Shown here: positions 8,316 through 15,781 of the stretch, piece after piece
Numbering within the stretch: the first letter of the stretch is position 1
Layout of the letters: each line of letters starts with the position of its first letter
Origin: CAYSJU01 sp964431495
GTDB taxonomy: Bacteria; Omnitrophota; Gorgyraeia; Tantalellales; Tantalellaceae
NCBI GenBank assembly: GCA_964431495.1
Contig: CAYSJU010000008.1
Span: forward strand, 13,273 to 77,272
DNA length: 64,000 nt
Direction: 5' to 3'
Program-made: the position numbers and the translations under genes
The notes under the pieces: model-generated
Told to the model about the DNA's origin: nothing
What the model saw: only the letters and a program-made list of their open reading frames with translations
Databases searched by the model: none

Positions 8316-8627
8316 ATGCTTAGCATAAAAAAGAACGACATGGTAAAGGTTCTTGCTGGAAAAGACAAGGGGAAGACCGGAAAGGTCTTGAAGGTCTTTC
8401 CGGTGAAGCACAGGGCCATAGTGCAGGGCGCTAATTTCGTAAAAAAACACCTCAGGCAGAAAAGCCAGGACCAGCAGGGTGGCATCATCCAGCAGGAGGC
8501 GTCCATTAATGTGTCCAATTTGAACGTGATCTGTAAAAGATGCAATCGGGTTACGCGCACGGGAGTGGACATCCTGAGCGATGGCAGCAAGTCCCGCTAT
8601 TGCAGAAAATGTCACGAGATTCTTTAA
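8316..8627 (+). CDS. rplX: 50S ribosomal protein L24 with zinc-binding cysteines
   Basis: Assembly-initiating large-subunit protein with an N-terminal KOW motif (KNDMVKVLAGKDKGKTGKVLKVFP). It is 103 residues. The C-terminal half carries two CxxC pairs (CKRC near residue 70 and CRKC near residue 96), the C+ form expected to hold zinc. An AAGGAGG site at 8301-8307 precedes the ATG. The gene lies between rplN and rplE as in most spc operons. Confidence 0.96.
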   Translation: MLSIKKNDMVKVLAGKDKGKTGKVLKVFPVKHRAIVQGANFVKKHLRQKSQDQQGGIIQQEASINVSNLNVICKRCNRVTRTGVDILSDGSKSRYCRKCHEIL

Positions 8628-8644
8628 CGGGGAGATACGATCAG

Positions 8645-9187
8645 ATGGTGCAGTTTAAGGAGTTATATATAAAGACGATAGTTCCGGAACTGATGAAGAC
8701 GTTCGGGTATTCGAACACCATGGAAGTTCCATGTATTGACAAGGTCGTGGTTAACGTCGGCATGGGGGAAATGGCCCATACCAAGGAGCTGGTTGAAAAA
8801 GTGCGTGATGAGATAGCGCTTATTACCGGACAAAGGCCCGCTTTGACCAGGGCCAGGCAGTCGATCTCCAATTTCAAGATAAGAGAGGGCTCTCCAGTGG
8901 GCTATAAGGTGACCCTTCGCAGGCAGCGGATGTATGAGTTCCTGGACCGGCTTATTAATTTCTGCATACCGAGGATCAGGGATTTCAGGGGCGTGCCACG
9001 TTCGGCATTTGACGGGCACGGGAATTATACGCTGGGATTAAAGGAGCAGACCATATTTCCGGAGCTGGACCTGGACAAGATACCAAGGCCGCACGGTATG
9101 GACATCTGTATTGTAACTACGGCTAAGTCAAAGGAAGAGGCCATGGAACTCTTGAAGGGGTTTGGCATGCCGTTTAGTAGAAAGTAA
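8645..9187 (+). CDS. rplE: 50S ribosomal protein L5
   Basis: 5S rRNA-binding protein of the central protuberance. I start it at ATG 8645 (MVQFKELYIKTIVPELMKTFGY), giving 180 residues, the usual length, with GGGGAG upstream. A longer in-frame reading from 8540 only overlaps rplX. Conserved parts are VVNVGMGEMAHTKELVE, ALTRARQSISNFKIREGSPVG, FRGVPRSAFDGHGNYTLGLKEQ, and a C-terminal DICIVTTAKSKEEAMELLKGFGMPF. A dyad-repeat spacer follows. Confidence 0.96.
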   Translation: MVQFKELYIKTIVPELMKTFGYSNTMEVPCIDKVVVNVGMGEMAHTKELVEKVRDEIALITGQRPALTRARQSISNFKIREGSPVGYKVTLRRQRMYEFLDRLINFCIPRIRDFRGVPRSAFDGHGNYTLGLKEQTIFPELDLDKIPRPHGMDICIVTTAKSKEEAMELLKGFGMPFSRK

Positions 9188-9189
9188 GT

Positions 9190-9269
9190 TGACGATTAGT
9201 TGGTTCGTAGTTCAGAGACAAAAGTAAGAGTATAGTTTTTTAACTACGAATTACCAACTACGAACTAGA
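9190..9269. repeat. Dyad spacer repeat between rplE and rpsN (TAGTTCG family, copy 2)
   Basis: Left arm TAGTTGGTTCGTAGTT (9197-9212) pairs with AACTACGAAT plus ACCAACTA (9242-9260), with a 3-nt bulge. The interior repeats the GAGACAAAAGTAAGAG core and T-run seen at 5889-5987. The spacer sits in an operon where most gaps are below 15 nt. Confidence 0.85.
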
Positions 9270-9282
9270 CAAGAGGCCCTAT

Positions 9283-9468
9283 ATGGCAAAAACAGCGCTT
9301 ATCGAGAAAGCAAGACGTAAACCGAAATTCAGCACCAGGGTTATTACCCGGTGCCAGATCTGCGGCAGAAAAAAAGGATACATGCGGCGTTTCAAGCTGT
9401 GCCGTATCTGTTTCAGGGAGCTGGCATCCCGTGGTGATATACCCGGCATTCACAAGGCGAGCTGGTAG
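9283..9468 (+). CDS. rpsZ: 30S ribosomal protein S14 type Z (zinc form)
   Basis: Small-subunit head protein in its short zinc-binding form. It is 61 residues, as expected for the C+ paralogue (rpsN1/rpsZ), with CQIC and CRIC pairs in RCQICGRKKGYMRRFKLCRICFRELA and the family end GDIPGIHKASW. It is flanked on both sides by copies of the TAGTTCG dyad spacer. The upstream Shine-Dalgarno is weak (CAAGAGG). Confidence 0.96.
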   Translation: MAKTALIEKARRKPKFSTRVITRCQICGRKKGYMRRFKLCRICFRELASRGDIPGIHKASW

Positions 9469-9469
9469 T

Positions 9470-9532
9470 GCAGTTCGTAGTTCGGAGACAAAAGTAAGAG
9501 CATGGTTTTTCAACTACGAACTCCGAACTAAT
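9470..9532. repeat. Dyad spacer repeat between rpsZ and rpsH (TAGTTCG family, copy 3)
   Basis: Arms AGTTCGTAGTT (9472-9482) and AACTACGAACT (9512-9522) are perfectly complementary. The interior again holds GGAGACAAAAGTAAGAGCAT and a T-run. It starts 3 nt after the rpsZ stop and ends just before the rpsH ribosome-binding site AAAGGAGA. Confidence 0.85.
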
Positions 9533-9546
9533 AAAGGAGATCATAA

Positions 9547-9945
9547 ATGAGCGTTACGGATCTGATAGCCGATCAGTTGACAGTGATAAGAAACGCCATA
9601 ATGTCAGGCAAGAAAACCGTGATAATAAAGAGGTCAGGCACACTCGAAAGCATCATCGGTCTTATAAAGAGGGAAGGATTTATCGAGGATTATCAGGTTA
9701 TCGAGGATAACATGCAGGGTAAGCTGAAGATATATCTAAAAAGCCTTGAAGACGGGACCCCGGTCATGGAGAACCTTAAGAAGAAATCAACGCCGGGCAG
9801 GCGCGTTTACGTTCAGGCAAAGGATGTGAAAAAGGTCCTGGGAGGTGTAGGCGTCGCTATCATCTCTACAAGTAAGGGGCTGCTGACGGATAAAGAGGCA
9901 AAGGAACAGGGCATCGGCGGCGAGATCATCTGCCAGGTATGGTAA
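9547..9945 (+). CDS. rpsH: 30S ribosomal protein S8
   Basis: Central-domain 16S-binding protein, a translational repressor of the spc operon in E. coli. It is 132 residues. It begins MSVTDLIADQLTVIRNAIMSGK. The C-terminal half has the family's KSTPGRRVYVQAKDVKKVLGGVGVAIISTSKGLLTDKEAKEQGIGGEIICQVW. AAAGGAGATC lies directly upstream. Its stop is 2 nt from the 140-bp dispersed element. Confidence 0.97.
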   Translation: MSVTDLIADQLTVIRNAIMSGKKTVIIKRSGTLESIIGLIKREGFIEDYQVIEDNMQGKLKIYLKSLEDGTPVMENLKKKSTPGRRVYVQAKDVKKVLGGVGVAIISTSKGLLTDKEAKEQGIGGEIICQVW

Positions 9946-9947
9946 AT

Positions 9948-10087
9948 GAGCACATGATTTACGGACACGATAGTGTTCGGAAATCATAAGTGCGAATTTA
10001 TCCCGAGCGACCGAGGACGAAATGTCCGAGGAAGTGCCGAGCCCTCCGGGCGAGGCCGACCCGCCTTAGGCGGAGAGCGAGGGATCT
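9948..10087. repeat. 140-bp dispersed hairpin element, copy 1 (rpsH-rplF spacer)
   Basis: Two parts. First, a long hairpin whose arms ATGATTTACGGACAC and GTGTTCGGAAATCAT flank a GATA loop, closed outside by GCAC/GTGC. Second, a GC-rich block starting CCGAGCGACCGAGGACGAA, with small hairpins GGAC-GAAAT-GTCC and GCCC-TCC-GGGC, ending CCGCC-TTA-GGCGG and GAGCGAGGGATCT. A second copy lies at 44395-44532. About 57 bp of the GC-rich block are identical between copies. The hairpin arms differ but still pair. No open reading frame is evident. Confidence 0.88.
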
Positions 10088-10204
10088 AAAGACACAAGAT
10101 GGAAGAAGACAGATTTCTAAGGATGGATAAAGGACGGGAGATGAGGGACGAGATCATTGATCATCTTTCGGTACTTATTTCCAATCGAGATAAAGGAGAA
10201 GAAG

Positions 10205-10741
10205 ATGTCCAGGGTTGGAAGGAAGCCCATAGAGATCCCAGATGGGATAAAAGTTGAAACAGAGGACGGGAAGGTCAAGGTCGAGTCTAAGGGCAATGTT
10301 GTCGAGTACGGGGTTCCCGCAGGATTTGCGGTAGATGTCAAGGACAACACGGTCACGGTCACGAGGCCTTCGGATTCCCGCAGAGACAGGGCTTTGCACG
10401 GGACTACCAGGAGCCGCATCAATAATATGATTGTGGGGCTCAAGGACGGGTTCAAGAAGAAACTCGAGATCCAGGGTGTCGGTTACAAGGCGCAGATGAA
10501 GGGCAAGGTCCTGGCCATGGAAATAGGTAAATCCCATACTGTTAATTTTGACGTGCCGGAAGGGATAACCATTGAGACCCCGGACGCGAGGGCAATAGTC
10601 GTGAAAGGGATCGATAAACAGAAGGTCGGAGAGGTGGCGGCGGAGATAAGAGCGCTTTATCCTCCGGAACCGTACAAGGGTAAAGGCATACGTTATGTGG
10701 GAGAATACGTCCGCCGCAAACAGGGGAAGAGCATCGCGTAA
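10205..10741 (+). CDS. rplF: 50S ribosomal protein L6
   Basis: Large-subunit protein near the factor-binding site. I start it at ATG 10205 (MSRVGRKPIEIPDGIKVE) after AAAGGAGAAGA; an in-frame ATG at 10157 adds 16 non-family residues. It is 178 residues. The two repeated alpha/beta domains are visible, with LHGTTRSRINNMIVGLKDGFKKKLEIQGVGYKA in the middle and YPPEPYKGKGIRYVGEYVRRKQGK at the end. The upstream 10088-10204 stretch holds only leader sequence after the dispersed element. Confidence 0.96.
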   Translation: MSRVGRKPIEIPDGIKVETEDGKVKVESKGNVVEYGVPAGFAVDVKDNTVTVTRPSDSRRDRALHGTTRSRINNMIVGLKDGFKKKLEIQGVGYKAQMKGKVLAMEIGKSHTVNFDVPEGITIETPDARAIVVKGIDKQKVGEVAAEIRALYPPEPYKGKGIRYVGEYVRRKQGKSIA

Positions 10742-10744
10742 GGG

Positions 10745-10767
10745 GCATGGCGCATGGCGCATGGCGC
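10745..10767. repeat. GCATGGC 7-bp tandem repeat (3 copies)
   Basis: Three head-to-tail copies of GCATGGC in the rplF-rplR spacer. The same heptamer is tandem at 15782-15795 (2 copies) and 37505-37532 (4 copies, one degenerate). Because the unit is 7 bp, successive ATGs fall in different reading frames. Confidence 0.85.
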
Positions 10768-10790
10768 GAAGGATAGATAGAGGAACAAAG

Positions 10791-11153
10791 ATGAAGAAAA
10801 AAGAAGCAAGAGCACGACGGAAAAAATCAATAAGGAAAAAGATTTCCGGGACAGGGGAGAGGCCGAGGATGGCCTTCTATAAAAGTCTCAGGAACATATA
10901 TGTCCAGATTATAGATGATATTGAAGGCAGGACTTTATGCGGCCTGTCGTCTCAATCGCAGGCGGTCGGCGGCAGGGTCAATGGTTTGACCAGAAAGAGC
11001 GTAGATGTCGCCACTATGCTCGGTGAAGAGATAGCAAAGATCGCGGGTTCAAGGGGGATAAAAAAAGTGGTATTTGACCGTTCGAGATACCGGTATCACG
11101 GCGCGGTCAAGGCTTTTGCCGACAGCGCCAGAAAAAACGGACTGGAATTCTAA
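10791..11153 (+). CDS. rplR: 50S ribosomal protein L18
   Basis: 5S rRNA-binding protein. I start it at ATG 10791 (MKKKEARARRKKSIRKKISGTGERPRM) after AGAGGAAC. Longer in-frame readings run through the GCATGGC repeat and are not family-like. It is 120 residues. Conserved parts are RPRMAFYKSLRNIYVQIIDDIEGRTL, GEEIAKIAGSRGIKKVVFDRSRYRYHGAVKAFADSARKNGLEF. Confidence 0.96.
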   Translation: MKKKEARARRKKSIRKKISGTGERPRMAFYKSLRNIYVQIIDDIEGRTLCGLSSQSQAVGGRVNGLTRKSVDVATMLGEEIAKIAGSRGIKKVVFDRSRYRYHGAVKAFADSARKNGLEF

Positions 11154-11164
11154 CAGGAGGCTGT

Positions 11165-11725
11165 ATGCTGGAGGAGAACAAGAAAAATAGCGGTGAGAAA
11201 TCAGTTGCCGAAGGAGCGAGCAAGCAAACTCCTAAAGAAAAGAAGGACACCTTTTTCGGCGAGAAACGGCACGGCGCCGAGACCGCCGAAGAATGGGTAG
11301 AACGGGTTGTAAAGATAGGCCGGGTTTCCAAAGTCGTAAAGGGCGGGAAGAATTTTTCATTCAATGCGCTGGTTATTACGGGTGACGCAAAAGGCAGAGT
11401 GGGTATCGGGTTCGGAAAATCCAATGAAGTCGTGGGAGCTATTACCAAGGGGACCGCTGAGGCGAAAAAAAGCTTAAAAAAGGTAAAATTGAGGGGCGAT
11501 ACTATTCCTCACGAGATCATCGGGAAGTTCAAGGCGACCTCAGTGATGCTGAAGCCCGCGGGGCCAGGCACGGGTGTTATAGCCGGCGGAGCCGTAAGGG
11601 CGCTTTGCGACGCCGTGGGCATAAAGAACATTCTGACAAAAAGTCTCGGCTCAAGAAATCCCGTGAATGTAGTTAAAGCCACAATGGACGGATTTTTGAA
11701 GTTAAGGTTGAAAAGAAGAGGATAA
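11165..11725 (+). CDS. rpsE: 30S ribosomal protein S5
   Basis: Small-subunit protein important for decoding fidelity. It is 186 residues, with a charged N-terminal extension of about 40 residues before the double-stranded RNA-binding domain (WVERVVKIGRVSKVVKGGKNFSFNALV). The C-terminal domain has the family's TIPHEIIGKFKATSVMLKPAGPGTGVIAGGAVRALCDAVGI. CAGGAGG lies upstream. rplO starts 1 nt after the stop, where most operons carry rpmD (L30); that gene is absent. Confidence 0.97.
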   Translation: MLEENKKNSGEKSVAEGASKQTPKEKKDTFFGEKRHGAETAEEWVERVVKIGRVSKVVKGGKNFSFNALVITGDAKGRVGIGFGKSNEVVGAITKGTAEAKKSLKKVKLRGDTIPHEIIGKFKATSVMLKPAGPGTGVIAGGAVRALCDAVGIKNILTKSLGSRNPVNVVKATMDGFLKLRLKRRG

Positions 11726-11726
11726 G

Positions 11727-12185
11727 ATGGTCTTTAAGATAGAGAATATAAAAAAGCCGGACGGTGTGAAGAGGAACAGGAAGATTAAAGGCAGGGGCAT
11801 CGGTTCCGGACGCGGCAAGACCGCTGGCCGGGGGCACAAGGGAGCAAAGCAGCGTTCAGGAGGAGGGACTTATACACCCGGTTACGAGGGAGGGCAGATG
11901 CCGTTGGTAAGGCGCGTTCCCAAGAGAGGGTTTACGAATAAGTTCAAGAAAGAAAGGAACATTATCAACATCGACGTCCTCGAGAACATGAAGGCGGTTG
12001 AAGACGGCGCCGTGATCGACAAGGAGTTCCTTTTGAACAGCGGGGTCCTGAAAAAGAAAAGACTGGAGCTGAAGGTGCTCGGGGACGGCAAACTGAGCAA
12101 ATCCATAACCGTTAAGGCCAATGCTTTTTCAGAGAGCGCGAAAAAAGCGATCGAAGAAGCGGGCGGTAAAACCGTAATTATATAA
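11727..12185 (+). CDS. rplO: 50S ribosomal protein L15
   Basis: Late-assembly large-subunit protein. It is 152 residues. The glycine- and arginine-rich N-terminal half (RNRKIKGRGIGSGRGKTAGRGHKGAKQRSGGG) is typical, then YEGGQMPLVRRVPKRGF and a C-terminal alpha/beta domain. It lies directly after rpsE and 15 nt before secY, with an AAGGAG site between. Confidence 0.97.
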   Translation: MVFKIENIKKPDGVKRNRKIKGRGIGSGRGKTAGRGHKGAKQRSGGGTYTPGYEGGQMPLVRRVPKRGFTNKFKKERNIINIDVLENMKAVEDGAVIDKEFLLNSGVLKKKRLELKVLGDGKLSKSITVKANAFSESAKKAIEEAGGKTVII

Positions 12186-12200
12186 TTAAGGAGTTTTGAA

Positions 12201-13550
12201 GTGCTGGAATCCTTTAAAAATATGTTTAAGATCCCGGATCTGAAGCGAAAGATACTGGTCACTTTCGGGCTCATAGCCGTTTACCGGATAGGAGCGTTCA
12301 TACCCACGCCGGGAATAGATGGCATGAAACTGGCCCAGTTCTTTGACAATATAGCGAGAACGCAGGGCGGGACGCTTTTCGGGCTGATGAACATGTTCTC
12401 CGGTGGAGCTATGAGACGCCTTACCATATTCGCTCTGGGGATAATGCCGTACATCTCTTCGTCTATTATTCTGCAGCTTTTGACGACCGTAATCCCGGCC
12501 TTGGAACGCCTGGCCAAGCAGGGTGAGGAAGGGCGTAAGAAGATAACACAGTTAACCAGGTACGGCACGATCGTGCTTTCGATAATACAGGCGTTTTTCA
12601 TAGCCCTGTGGCTGGAGAACCCGGCGCGTTTCCAGGGCATGCAGATCGTCGCAAGCCCGGGATGGGGGTTCCGTTTACTTACTGTTATCACGCTTACCAC
12701 TGGCACGGCTTTTATTATGTGGCTGGGGGAACAGATACAGGAGAAAGGCATAGGTAACGGGATATCGCTCATAATCACCGCGGGTATCGTCTCAAGACTC
12801 CCGGCAGCCGTGTTCCAGGTCATAACCCTGCTTACTCCGGGCACGAGTGGCGAGACCAGCATGGACCCGTTCAAGCTGATATTCCTGCTGTTCATGTTCG
12901 TCGTAGTGGTCGTGGCGGTCGTGGTAATAACGCAGGGGCAGAGAAAAATACCGATCCAGTATGCTAAAAGGGTCGTGGGCAGGAAGATATACGGAGGGCA
13001 GAGCACCTATATTCCTTTAAGGGTTAATCAGGGCGGGGTTATTCCCATAATTTTCGCACAGTCCATAATAATGTTCCCGGCGACCATCGCGGGGATAGTT
13101 CCCAACAGGGCCATACAGGGCGTGGCAAGTTCCCTGATGATGGGCAGGCCACTTTACTACGTGGTTTATTCGTTCATGATACTGTTTTTCGCGTATTTTT
13201 ATGCCGCCATAACCTTTAACCCCATAGACATGGCGAATAATATGAAACGCTACGGAGGATTTGTCCCTGGAATCAGGCCGGGCCGGCAGACCGCGGAATA
13301 CCTGGACTTCATCATGACACGGATAACGCTTCCGGGTGCGGTGTTCTTAACGATAATCGCGGTCCTGCCGACTGTTATTAACACCAGGCTTGGCATCCCG
13401 TACCTTGTGGCCAGTTTTTTCGGAGGCACGGGACTTTTGATCATTGTCGGTGTTATGCTTGATACCATGAGACAGATCGAGTCTCATCTTTTGATGAGGC
13501 ACTATGAGGGATTCATGAAAAAAGGAAGAGTAAGGGGACGGTTGGCATGA
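12201..13550 (+). CDS. secY: Preprotein translocase subunit SecY (GTG start)
   Basis: Channel subunit of the Sec translocon in the inner membrane. It is 449 residues with about ten hydrophobic segments. Family signatures are the early AVYRIGAFIPTPGID, GGTLFGLMNMFSGGAMRRLTIFALGIMPYISSSIILQLL (plug and TM2 region), TRYGTIVLSIIQAFFIALWLE, and a late cytoplasmic loop with YGGFVPGIRPGRQTAEYLD. The start is GTG 12201, 7 nt after AAGGAG. The stop overlaps adk as ATGA. The many lipoproteins and exported proteins in the window would depend on it. Confidence 0.97.
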   Translation: MLESFKNMFKIPDLKRKILVTFGLIAVYRIGAFIPTPGIDGMKLAQFFDNIARTQGGTLFGLMNMFSGGAMRRLTIFALGIMPYISSSIILQLLTTVIPALERLAKQGEEGRKKITQLTRYGTIVLSIIQAFFIALWLENPARFQGMQIVASPGWGFRLLTVITLTTGTAFIMWLGEQIQEKGIGNGISLIITAGIVSRLPAAVFQVITLLTPGTSGETSMDPFKLIFLLFMFVVVVVAVVVITQGQRKIPIQYAKRVVGRKIYGGQSTYIPLRVNQGGVIPIIFAQSIIMFPATIAGIVPNRAIQGVASSLMMGRPLYYVVYSFMILFFAYFYAAITFNPIDMANNMKRYGGFVPGIRPGRQTAEYLDFIMTRITLPGAVFLTIIAVLPTVINTRLGIPYLVASFFGGTGLLIIVGVMLDTMRQIESHLLMRHYEGFMKKGRVRGRLA

Positions 13551-14221
13551 CGGAAGCGAAGCAGGTGAACATGGTCCTTCTGGGCCCTCCTGGAGCGGGC
13601 AAGGGCACGCAGGCCGCGCTCCTTATTGAAGAGTTCGGCCTTCTTCATGTTTCAACAGGCGATATGCTCAGGGAAGCCGTGAAAGAAGGCAATGAGATAG
13701 GACAGAAAGTGTCCGGGTACATGAACAGCGGAGAGTTGGTCCCGGATGAAATAGTCACGGCACTGGTGATCGAAAGGATGAGCAAGCCAGACGCCAAAAG
13801 AGGAGTTATACTCGATGGATATCCGCGGACCCGAGCCCAGGCAGAATCCCTTGATTCATCGCTGGAAGGATCCGGCAAGTCGCTGACGGTGGTCCTCTAT
13901 TTCAAGACCTCTGAGGATACGGCGGTCCAGAGACTGTCCGGGAGGAGGGTGTGCAGGGCCTGCGGCAAGAATTATCATGTGACGAATATGCCGCCCGCGA
14001 AAGAGGGTATATGCGACGCGTGCAGCGGCCGGTTGTACCAGAGGGAAGACGACAAGCCTGAAACAGCGAAAAAAAGGCTTGTTGTTTATAATGAGAGCAC
14101 TAAAGATCTTATTGAATATTACCGGGATAAGGGCCAACTGAGAGAGGTTGCCGGCGATATCCAGGCAGAAAAGCTCTTTGAAGACGTAAAAGCTCTTTTC
14201 CGGAAAGAGGACATGATATAG
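13547..14221 (+). CDS. adk: Adenylate kinase with zinc lid
   Basis: Converts ATP and AMP to two ADP in the cytoplasm. It is 224 residues. The P-loop GPPGAGKGTQAALL is near residues 12-25, the AMP-binding STGDMLREAV and DGYPRTRAQAESLD follow, and the lid domain holds two CxxC pairs (CRAC and CDAC), the structural zinc form. The C-terminal ESTKDLIEYYRDKGQLREV closes the core. It sits between secY and map as in many spc operons, overlapping secY by 4 nt. Confidence 0.97.
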   Translation: MTEAKQVNMVLLGPPGAGKGTQAALLIEEFGLLHVSTGDMLREAVKEGNEIGQKVSGYMNSGELVPDEIVTALVIERMSKPDAKRGVILDGYPRTRAQAESLDSSLEGSGKSLTVVLYFKTSEDTAVQRLSGRRVCRACGKNYHVTNMPPAKEGICDACSGRLYQREDDKPETAKKRLVVYNESTKDLIEYYRDKGQLREVAGDIQAEKLFEDVKALFRKEDMI

Positions 14222-14965
14222 ATGACTATTTTGACGGACGAAGAGAGCATCCGGAAGATCCGGGAAACGGGGAGGATCATACAGGGGATATTTGAATGGC
14301 TCCGGGGCCATATCCGGGAAGGGATGTCTACTGCCGCCATTGACAGGGAAGTGGAGTCGATCATACGGGAACAAGGCGGCGAGCCGGCTTTCAAGGGATA
14401 TAAAGGATATCCCGCTTCAATATGCGCATCGCCGAACGAGGTAGTCGTCCACGGTATCCCGTCTGATGATATCATCCTGAAAGATGGCGATATCATCAGC
14501 ATAGACGTTGGCGTAAAAAAGAACGGTTTTTTTACGGACAGCGCCAGGACCTTCGCTGTCGGCGAGATCAGTGAAGAGGCCCGGGACCTGATCAATGTTA
14601 CTAAAGACAGCCTGCGTGAGGGAATGAAGGAAGCGTTCGAAGGCAACAGGGTGTCGGACATCTCGAACGCGATAGAACAAAGGGTCAGAAAAAGCGGATA
14701 CGAGGAAGTAAGGGCGTATGTCGGCCATGGTATCGGGCGTGCGCTGCACGAATCTCCGGAAGTCCCGAACTGGGGTGAAGGAGGCAGTGGCCCGGTGTTA
14801 AAAGAGGGACTTCTGCTGGCGATAGAACCAATGGTGAATATCGGTACACGTGAAGTAAAGGTCATGCAGGACGGGTGGACCACTCTTACAAAGGATGGAA
14901 AGCTGTCCGCCCATTTTGAGGATACCGTTATTATCGGAAAGGAAAAAGCGGAGGCGTTGACATGA
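14222..14965 (+). CDS. map: Methionine aminopeptidase, type I
   Basis: Removes the initiator methionine from nascent proteins. It is 247 residues, the type I length. Family motifs are GYPASICASPNEVVVHGIP, the metal-ligand Asp pair in DGDIISIDVGVKKNGFFTDSARTF, the His of YVGHGIGRALHESPEVPNW, and the Glu ligands in LLLAIEPMVNIG and HFEDTVII. It starts immediately after the adk stop and overlaps infA by 4 nt. Confidence 0.97.
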   Translation: MTILTDEESIRKIRETGRIIQGIFEWLRGHIREGMSTAAIDREVESIIREQGGEPAFKGYKGYPASICASPNEVVVHGIPSDDIILKDGDIISIDVGVKKNGFFTDSARTFAVGEISEEARDLINVTKDSLREGMKEAFEGNRVSDISNAIEQRVRKSGYEEVRAYVGHGIGRALHESPEVPNWGEGGSGPVLKEGLLLAIEPMVNIGTREVKVMQDGWTTLTKDGKLSAHFEDTVIIGKEKAEALT

Positions 14966-15183
14966 GTCCAAAGGAAGAACCTATTGTCGTTGAAGGAAAA
15001 ATTGCCGAGGTTCTGCCGAACGCGATGTTCAGGGTCAAGCTGGAAAGCGGGCATCTTGTGCTGGCCCATGTCTCCGGAAAGATGAGGATGTATTTTATAC
15101 GTATAGTTCCCGGCGATACCGTTACAGTGGAGTTATCGCCCTACGATTTGAACAGAGGAAGGATTATCAGGAGAAATAAATAG
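14962..15183 (+). CDS. infA: Translation initiation factor IF-1
   Basis: Small OB-fold initiation factor that binds the 30S A site. It is 73 residues. Conserved parts are VVEGKIAEVLPNAMFRVKLESGHLVLAHVSGKMR and the SPYDLNRGRIIRR end. The start overlaps the map stop as ATGA. rpmJ begins 2 nt after the stop. Confidence 0.97.
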   Translation: MSPKEEPIVVEGKIAEVLPNAMFRVKLESGHLVLAHVSGKMRMYFIRIVPGDTVTVELSPYDLNRGRIIRRNK

Positions 15184-15185
15184 CC

Positions 15186-15299
15186 ATGAAAGTCAGATCC
15201 AGCGTGCGGGCGATATGTCCAAAGTGCAAAATAGTGAAAAGAAAAGGTGTGGTCAGGGTTATTTGTAAAGACCCGAAGCACAAACAGAGGCAGGGGTGA
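15186..15299 (+). CDS. rpmJ: 50S ribosomal protein L36 (zinc form)
   Basis: Smallest ribosomal protein, 37 residues, read directly from the sequence. It begins MKVRSSVRAICPKCKIVKRK and ends in KDPKHKQRQG. The CxxC, the later Cys and the His form the C+ zinc site. It starts 2 nt after infA. A spacer made of GTCGATAGTC words follows before rpsM. Confidence 0.96.
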   Translation: MKVRSSVRAICPKCKIVKRKGVVRVICKDPKHKQRQG

Positions 15300-15302
15300 A
15301 GA

Positions 15303-15358
15303 AGTCTATAGTCGATAGTCCATAGACGATAGGCCATCGACCATTGACTATTGACTAA
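15303..15358. repeat. GTCGATAGTC-family spacer between rpmJ and rpsM
   Basis: Degenerate direct and inverted copies of AGTCTATAGTCGATAGTC, CATAGACGATAGGCCATCGA and CATTGACTATTGACTA. The words overlap those of the rplC-rplD junction (3763-3788). Several arms can pair (for example TATAGTC with GACTATT). No gene is evident. Confidence 0.75.
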
Positions 15359-15381
15359 TAGGCGTTAAAGAGGAGAAAACA

Positions 15382-15780
15382 ATGCCGAGGATAATAGGGA
15401 TTGACATACCGAAGGAAAAAAGGATAGAGATAGCTTTAACCTATATTTTTGGTATAGGCAGGACCATGTCCAACAGGATACTGGAAGAAGCCGGGATCTC
15501 TCCAGATAAAAGAGCGAAGGACCTTGATGACCAGGAAGTAACGACTATTACGCATATCATACAGGAAAGATACAGGGTCGAGGGAGACCTTCGCAGGGAA
15601 CATCTTGGCAACATCAAGAGGTTGATGGGCATCGGTACTTACCGGGGCATGCGGCATAAAAAAAACCTTCCAACAAGGGGGCAGAGGACCCGGTCGAACG
15701 CCAGGACGCGCAAAGGCCCGAAAAAGACCATAGGGGTTGCCAGGGCTAAGACGACCAGAAAAGTGATGAAGCCGGAATAG
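15382..15780 (+). CDS. rpsM: 30S ribosomal protein S13
   Basis: Small-subunit head protein contacting the P-site tRNA and L5. It is 132 residues. It begins PRIIGIDIPKEKRIEIALTYIFGIGRTMSNRIL. The basic tail RGMRHKKNLPTRGQRTRSNARTRKGPKKTIGVA is typical. An AAAGAGGAGAA site precedes the ATG. It opens the alpha operon part (rpsM-rpsK-rpsD-rpoA-rplQ). Confidence 0.97.
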   Translation: MPRIIGIDIPKEKRIEIALTYIFGIGRTMSNRILEEAGISPDKRAKDLDDQEVTTITHIIQERYRVEGDLRREHLGNIKRLMGIGTYRGMRHKKNLPTRGQRTRSNARTRKGPKKTIGVARAKTTRKVMKPE

Positions 15781-15781
15781 A

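Noticed and set aside
9470..9532. Ribosomal-operon spacers as a CRISPR array
   Set aside because: Repeat copies are separated by whole genes, arms vary, and there are no regular spacers or cas genes.
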